Below the pieces are notes generated by a model. The model was not told the DNA's origin. It did not search any database and saw only the letters and a program-made list of their open reading frames with translations. Below are positions 58,290 to 64,000 of a stretch of DNA of 64,000 nucleotides, piece after piece. The translations under genes and the position numbers were made by a program. Position 1 is the first letter of the stretch; each line of letters opens with the position of its first letter. The stretch covers positions 10,010,001 to 10,074,000 of the forward strand of contig OZ005616.1 in the NCBI GenBank assembly GCA_963930655.1, given 5' to 3'. The DNA comes from Myrica gale (taxonomy: Eukaryota; Streptophyta; Magnoliopsida; Fagales; Myricaceae).

Positions 58290-59016
58290 AACTGGTCAAT
58301 GCACCATACCATATGTACAAATGTTTTCTTTTTGGATAACAAGGGTATTCGAAGCTTTGTTCCGACTAATCTCCAGGCTTGTGCAGTCTCCCCACTCTAT
58401 ACAACTCAAAAATATCCAACCTGAAACGTCCTTGAAGGGAGAAACTGCAAATTCCAAGCCTAAAATAAAGAAAATAACACATGCTACTAAAGAGAATTTG
58501 GCTTTCAAGTAGATTAGATTGGACATAATTAACTAATAAAACATAATTAGGCAATAATTAAACATATTTACTAGTGCAAAAAATATATATATGAAGCATA
58601 TTATTCATTTGGGCCACTTTCCTTTCGTTTTCTGTTCCAAGTGTTTTACATGTTAACATCGCTTCAGTTTTGGGGCTCTTTCTCTTGTTTTTTTTCTTCT
58701 GCGAATTATCTGCGTGGTCAAACTGATCTAGTACTGGACAGGCTTCCGCAGGCCCCCTAGTACTTGGGCACAACTTCCAGCCTGGCCTGCCCGAATTAGG
58801 CCCTAGTTTTAGAGTTCAGCCCACATCAAAGAGATTAATTCTGTTGCCCAAGCCCACTTTCGGCACCATGTAACGTGACTATTTCCTGCACTAAATCAAT
58901 TGTTTATCTCTAACTCCATCTAACGGACTAATTCTGTAGCCCAAGCCCACTTTGGTTCGACGGTTTAGATAGATTTGTTTTACGAAGAAATTCTACTTTT
59001 CTGACAAGTTGCATTT
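58290..59016. other. Intergenic, no gene recognised
   Basis: No supported feature; short antisense frames only. Confidence 0.5.
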
Positions 59017-59369
59017 CAAATTATTACGGGTGATCAATTAATTCGGTTTTCAACGGAAATTTCGGTTCTGGTACCGGTTCCGGCGGAAACCCGGAATTTT
59101 TAAAAAAAAAAAATTCAGGGCTCAAACAGTGTCGTTTGAGCCCTGGTTAAAAAAAAAACGCGTGACCTGGGTCAAAACGACCCAGGCCACACGAAGTGGC
59201 AAGTGCGCTGTGCGTTTCAGGAGTGCTGAAGTCAAGTTTCTCCTCTGCGGATTTTTTTCCTGGCTCACAGTTCACTCATCACTGGCTCGACCAAGACTTC
59301 ATCTCTCAGTCCTCTACCGACTGCCGCCAGCAACAGCAACAGCCCCCCAACCATCTCTCTCCCGAAATC

Positions 59370-59410
<41 letters not shown>

Positions 59411-59585
59411 GATCTCTCACTCTCAGCCCTCTGCCGACATCTTTCTCTCTAACAAATCTCTCAGCCCTCTCCTGAAATCTCTCTCTCTCTCACTGATCTC
59501 TCAGCCCTCTCCTGAAATCTCTCTCTCTCTCTCTCTCACAGATCTCTGAGCCCTCTCCCAAAATCTCTCTCTCTCTCTCTCGCGG
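59370..59585. repeat. CT microsatellite with interspersed GATCTCTCAGCCCTCTCC
   Basis: Blocks of (CT)n alternate with near-identical ~20-bp spacers, so the tract looks like a short minisatellite inside the hAT element, upstream of its transposase. Confidence 0.5.
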
Positions 59586-60041
59586 GTTGGGGTTGCTGCC
59601 ATTGTTGGGTTTTGGTGGCCGAACCTCTCACTAACTCTCTCTCACCAAGGGTTTGTTATTTTTAGTTTTGTAAATGTTATATTTAGTCTTTAATTTACTT
59701 TAGGGTTTGTTAATTTAATTTTGTGATTTTTGGCAGATTCTGTATTGAGTATTTGGGCACCAAATCTCACTCTCAAGTCTCACCAAGGTATGCTGGGTTT
59801 GAATAATGTTGGGTTTGAATAATATGAGTTACTTTATATAGATTATTGGCTGTCTTCACATGATATTAATGTTGAATAACTAAAGGGTGATTCGGGTGAA
59901 TATGCTTCACATATTTTGATTATTGTTGATGCATGATGCTTAGATGATTTAGGTTGTGAACATAACTGTTAGAGTTAGATAGATCGAGTCATTTTGCAAT
60001 TAATTGTTGTTACTCAGTTACTCTAGTGAAGTTAATGAACT

Positions 60042-61732
60042 GTGCAAAGGATGGGCTTTAGGAAAATGATTACTAGACTGGAGCCTCGCTTTAAGATGCC
60101 TTCTAGATATACGATCATGAGGGATTGTATGCAATTGTATGTAGAGGAGAGGGATAAATTGAAAGATGCAATTGTGAGGGAAAGCCCTAGAGTGTATTTT
60201 ACCACTGATACATGGACATCAGTCCAAAATGTGAATTACATGTGCGTGACAGCCCACTTTATTGATAAGAGTTGGTGTTTACAGAAGAGAATTCTTTATT
60301 TTCGTCGTGTAACTGATCATAAAAGGCAACTATTGGGAAAGAAATAGAGACATGTATGAATGGTTGGAAGATTGAGAAAATCCTCACAGTCACGGTTGAT
60401 AATGCAACCTACAATGATACTGCAATTGAACAACTGAAAAGGAGGAATACAGGACTAGGGGCGCAAGTTGTTTGCAATCATGATTTTATTCATATGCGTT
60501 GTTCTGTACATATTTTGAATCTTATTGTTCAGGAATGATTGAAGAAGTTGGATGATTTCGTTACAAAGGTACGAAATATTATTAAGTATGTCAAATCTAG
60601 TCCTCAAAGGCTTGCTGGTTTTAAGAAGGTTGCGTCTGATAGAATGTTATTTGAAAATAATTTATTGCAAATGGATGTTTCCACTCGTTGGAACTCGACC
60701 TATATTATGTTAGAAAGGGCTGAAAAATTTCGGGGGATTTTTGAGGATATGTTGGAGGGAGATGGGAACTTAGTGATGTTTTTGAGCGAAGATAGTCATG
60801 GGAAGAAGGGATTGGGAAAACCTATATTTGAGGATTGAGAGCACATTCGCAAATTTGTTCGATTTTTGAAAGTGTTTTATGAGGTCATCCTACGTATATC
60901 GGGGTCAGAATATGTAACTTCAAATGTATTTTTTGAGGAGTTGGCAAAAGTTAAATTGCATTTGGAGACCTTTACCACGTGTTCTGATATTTTGCTTCGT
61001 GACATAGCTAAACGGATGCAAAGTAAGTGTGATAAGTTTTGGGGGGATTTGAGGAAGGTGAATAGACTTTTATTTATAGCTTCGGTATTGGATCCTCGCT
61101 TTAAACTCATCACTTTAGAGTATTGGACTATCAATAACTTTGAGAGAGAGAAGGGCATGGACTTCGCTGCCATGGTACGAGAAACTCTAGAAATATTATT
61201 TGAGCAGTATAACGGTGGTCTTGGTGGAGGTAGCATAACCCAGGCAGTGCATAGTAGTGGATGTCAAAGTTCTATAAGTGTGGATGAGATGAGCATTGAG
61301 CAAAGACTATGAGGAGGTCTTGGTAATTATCGATAGTCTCAAAACTTGCTAGACAATAAGTCTGAGGTTGATAGATACTTGATTGAAGATGTTGAACCCA
61401 AGGTGCCGAGTTTTGATATTTTATTGTGGTGGAAGGTGAATTCTCAGAAGTTTCAGATTCTTTCTCGTATTGCGAAGGATGTGTTGGCTATCCCAATCAC
61501 TACAGTGCCATCTGAGTCTGCTTTTAGCACTTCCGGTCTAGTGTTGGATTGTTTTCGTACTTCTTTGGCACCTTGTACCGTGGAGGGCCTTATATGTTCA
61601 CAGAATTGGTTGCATGCTCCACTTATGCTTGACGAAGATGACGTCGAGGAGGGTGGTGGAGATGATCCCTTGAGTTACAGACTAGATAGAGGTATACTAG
61701 ATATATGTTTTATTTTGTTAATTGTTAATTGA
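60042..61732 (+). pseudogene. hAT transposase, copy 2 (BED finger missing, several breaks)
   Basis: In order: MGFRKMITRLEPRFKMPSRY, TTDTWTSVQNVNYMCVTAHF, TVDNATYND, RCSVHILNLIV, STRWNSTYIML, KVNRLLFIASVLDPRFKL, VDRYLIEDVE and the C-terminal dimerisation block PSESAFSTSGLVLD. This covers most of a RICESLEEPER-like transposase. Lesions: a stop and frameshift at ~60345, then in-frame stops at 60536, 60836, 61310 and near 61333. The N-terminal BED zinc finger normally found upstream is absent from the element. Wording is very close to copy 1 at 40.3 kb, so they belong to one subfamily. Confidence 0.5.
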
Positions 61733-62793
61733 TTATTTGGTTGTCGTAATAATTTGCTTATAAATATTTTTGTTTCGTTTTGTTTTTGTCTTTTGTAGAG
61801 ATGGAGAATTTGAGGATATGCTAAATATAATCAAGCTTGGAGCCTTGAATAGTTGGACTTTTTATTTGGTTGGTTGTCTTAGTATTTCTCTCATAAGTAT
61901 TTTGTTTTGTTAATTGATTATTTGGTTGTCTTAATATTTCTTTTATAAATGTTTTGTTTTTATTTTTTTTTGTAGTGATGGAGAAGCTTGGAATGTTGAA
62001 TGAACTATGAAGTTTGGGATTTTCAATTTGGATGTCCTTCAATCTTTATCTTTAATTGTTTTTTAAAATTTCAAAGAGCATTGTAATTTTAATTTAGAGT
62101 TTGCTTCTTTGAATTTGCATTATTTGATGAATATTTACTTATTTAGTTGTTTATTTATTTAGTTATTTGTATGGTTAATTGTTTGTTTAGTTGTTTTTTT
62201 GTAATTTGAATTTATAGTTTATTTGGTTGTATTTATTTTGTTTTAGAATTTAGTTGTTTAGACTTTAGCTATAATTTTAATGAGGTGTTTATTTTGGTTT
62301 TGGAGTTGGATGGCAACAGACCAAATTTTGGCGTTTTGGTCGTCACTCTTCAAAGCATTTTGGCATTCAATCTTCACTTGGCAAACGAAATTGGCACTTG
62401 GCAGACTCCATTAGAAAAAACTACCAAATTAAATTCTAAAAAATATTTAAAAGAGAGAAATGCAAGTTTGGCCGTTGATAACTTGGTGCAATAGCATCAC
62501 TTTCTTTTTTGACAATTGTATACATGTGTTGTTAAAGTATAAAAATAATGGCAATAGAAAATAATGGGCCTAAATTAAATTTGGGCCTTTTAGGCCTAGA
62601 ATAAATCTGGGCTTTTTTAAGCCCCGAAATGGAACCGGAATTTCCGGTTTCGGTTCTGGTTCCGAAAATTCCGGTTCCAATTCCAGTTAATTCCGAAACG
62701 GAACCGGAACGTAAAATTCAATTCCGGTGGGTACCGGAACCGGAATGGACAATTTCGGGTCCGTCCGTTCCAGTGCCCACCCTTACAAATTAT

Positions 62794-63940
62794 CAATCAA
62801 TTTATGTTTTATCTCATGCTAAAATCTCATCGTTATGGAGCAATTTATCATGTTCCAAAGTTTAATGTGTGAATTGCAAAAGACACATAGTTATAGGATG
62901 CAAAATACAACTCCTTTTATTTTTTTGTTTTTGAATTTTAACTAGAGATACACACCCAAACGTATCAGCAATGAACAAATTCACAGCATCGTACCACAAA
63001 GACTAAATTTTTTAACCTCTCACAATTTTAGGAGCGAAACACAGCTTAATGGGCTGTCAATTAAGCTGGAACTCTTGAGTGCGCTCTCGAATACAGAAAG
63101 ATTCCAAATAAAAAGGATATATACCACGACAAAGATATATAACTAAGAAGATCCTTGCACGTAATTAAATACTCTTGGACGAACAAATGTTTGAAGTTGC
63201 ACACTGCACAGGATGATATCCAGGGGCGAACCTGGAATTTAGGTTTTGAGCGGCCAAAGTATAATAATATAATTTTGTGAGACTCAATATAAAATTTTCA
63301 AAAAAGGTTAAATTAAAATTTCTCCAAATTTTGGGGTTTGACGTGGCCCCCAGCCCCTCCTGGCCTGATGATATGGATGAGGATTTCTATAAAGAGAAAG
63401 TAAACACGACAATTATGCATGTCGGTCTCAAGCTGTTTATTATCTCACCCACCAACCTGCAGCCTCGTTACTGTCACCGAAACCCACAGTCTTTGCTCTT
63501 CGTCATTAACGAGGTTTGCTCTGATCGACTTGCCATAAAAACCAACTTTGCATTCCATTTTTACCCTTCGCAAAGGGAGCTTTCCTCTCCACTTTTTGTG
63601 TTTTTTGGTCTTTCCCCTCTTTCTAGCTTCTGGGTTATCCGGTATATAAATTCACTCATATCTCCCAAACTGCAAGGGAAAGAGAACTGCAGAAATCACG
63701 TTGCTTCACTGTAAAACAGCTGTTACTAACCACAAACTGTATCATCATTTGCCTCGGGACTTAGCACGGGCAATACAAATTCCAAAGTCAGCATCAACCA
63801 TCAACTTTAAAGTTCATGCCAGTGATTTCCCACACTCCACGTAGTTGTCTTTTTATTAAAGATCAACACAACTCAGCAAAAAGCTGACCCCATCGCCTAA
63901 TCCCATGTAGCGTTTCCAAAGAAAAGCTTTACAGATTCCT
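62794..63940. other. Intergenic / promoter-proximal
   Basis: Contains a possible truncated transposon end near 63222 (CAGGGGCGAACCTGG) similar to the GGCGGAGCC-ended family. The 146-codon open frame at 63277-63714 shows no domain. The last 500 bp becomes richer in C and resembles a promoter. Confidence 0.5.
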
Positions 63941-63943
63941 CTC

Positions 63944-63951
63944 TTTATAAA
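63944..63951 (+). promoter_or_regulatory. TATA box of a gene starting at or beyond the right edge
   Basis: TTTATAAA within CTCTTTATAAACC, followed by a pyrimidine patch (TTCCACCTCGCTCCCCATCC), a typical plant core promoter. Transcription would begin near 63976-63985. The coding region lies outside the window, so the gene cannot be named. Confidence 0.5.
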
Positions 63952-64000
63952 CCATTGCATTCTTCCACCTCGCTCCCCATCCCCACCGACAAGCGAGAAT

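Larger units (their letters stand above)
59025..62785 (+). mobile_element. hAT transposon with both ends and exact 8-bp duplication
   Basis: Begins TACGGGTGATCA and ends CACCCTTA (reverse complement TAAGGGTGGGCA). Exact CAAATTAT repeats lie on both sides (59017-59024 and 62786-62793). Subterminal regions are rich in CCGGTTCCGG / ACCGGAA motifs (59040-59095 and 62625-62760). The interior has a CT-rich leader (59370-59585), a broken transposase (60042-61732) and an AT-rich tail. 3,761 bp. Confidence 0.5.

Noticed and set aside
63277-63714. 146-codon open frame near the right end
   Set aside because: It has no domain, low-complexity composition, and overlaps a transposon-like end. It is probably chance.

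Overview
The window is eukaryotic plant DNA, most likely from a woody eudicot. The genes carry AT-rich introns with GT..AG borders, the proteins belong to plant families, and the intergenic space is filled with plant-type transposons. I cannot name the species. I see three supported protein-coding genes, all on the + strand, plus one promoter cut by the right edge.

Region 1 (1-16.6 kb) holds the last 19 exons of an importin-beta family gene, the SAD2 / importin-7/8 type. The first ~110 residues lie off the left edge. The 19 exons join in one frame to a stop at 16607. The largest intron (5785-11665) carries two independent insertions with clear target-site duplications (TSDs): a ~0.2 kb tRNA-derived SINE and a 4.3 kb 5'-truncated L1-type LINE. 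Neither touches an exon.

Region 2 (16.6-32.5 kb) is gene-poor and built from mobile elements: a complete TRIM retrotransposon, a Tourist-like MITE, a minus-strand Copia-type LTR with its polypurine tract, a decayed Ty3/gypsy protease fragment, hAT-derived non-autonomous elements and a LINE 3' fragment.

Region 3 (32.5-35 kb) is an intact two-exon type I pectin methylesterase gene (inhibitor-like pro-region plus catalytic domain, 564 aa) with a TATA box. Region 4 (35-49.9 kb) is again repeats: a hAT-derived element, a LINE ORF1 fragment, a solo LTR that is an inverted partner of the one in region 2, a decayed hAT transposase, a CACTA-type right end with a Mutator-type MITE inserted into it, and several small MITEs.

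Region 5 (49.9-51.6 kb) is a single-exon atypical bHLH gene of the IBH1/IBL1 type with a 17-codon upstream ORF. It is followed by an 87-bp, almost perfectly self-complementary element flanked by 9-bp direct repeats. Region 6 (51.6-64 kb) contains a 4.5 kb non-autonomous CACTA element, a tiny TRIM, a hAT element complete at both ends (3.76 kb, exact 8-bp TSD) with a broken transposase, and at the far right a TATA box that probably belongs to a gene starting beyond the window.

The three genes are unrelated in function (nuclear import, cell-wall pectin modification, transcriptional repression) and do not form a pathway or cluster. I did not find a convincing new biological system. The most notable structures are the 87-bp hairpin element beside the IBH1-like gene, the nested CACTA/MITE end, the inverted LTR pair flanking the pectinesterase, and the intact gene that has absorbed both a LINE and a SINE.
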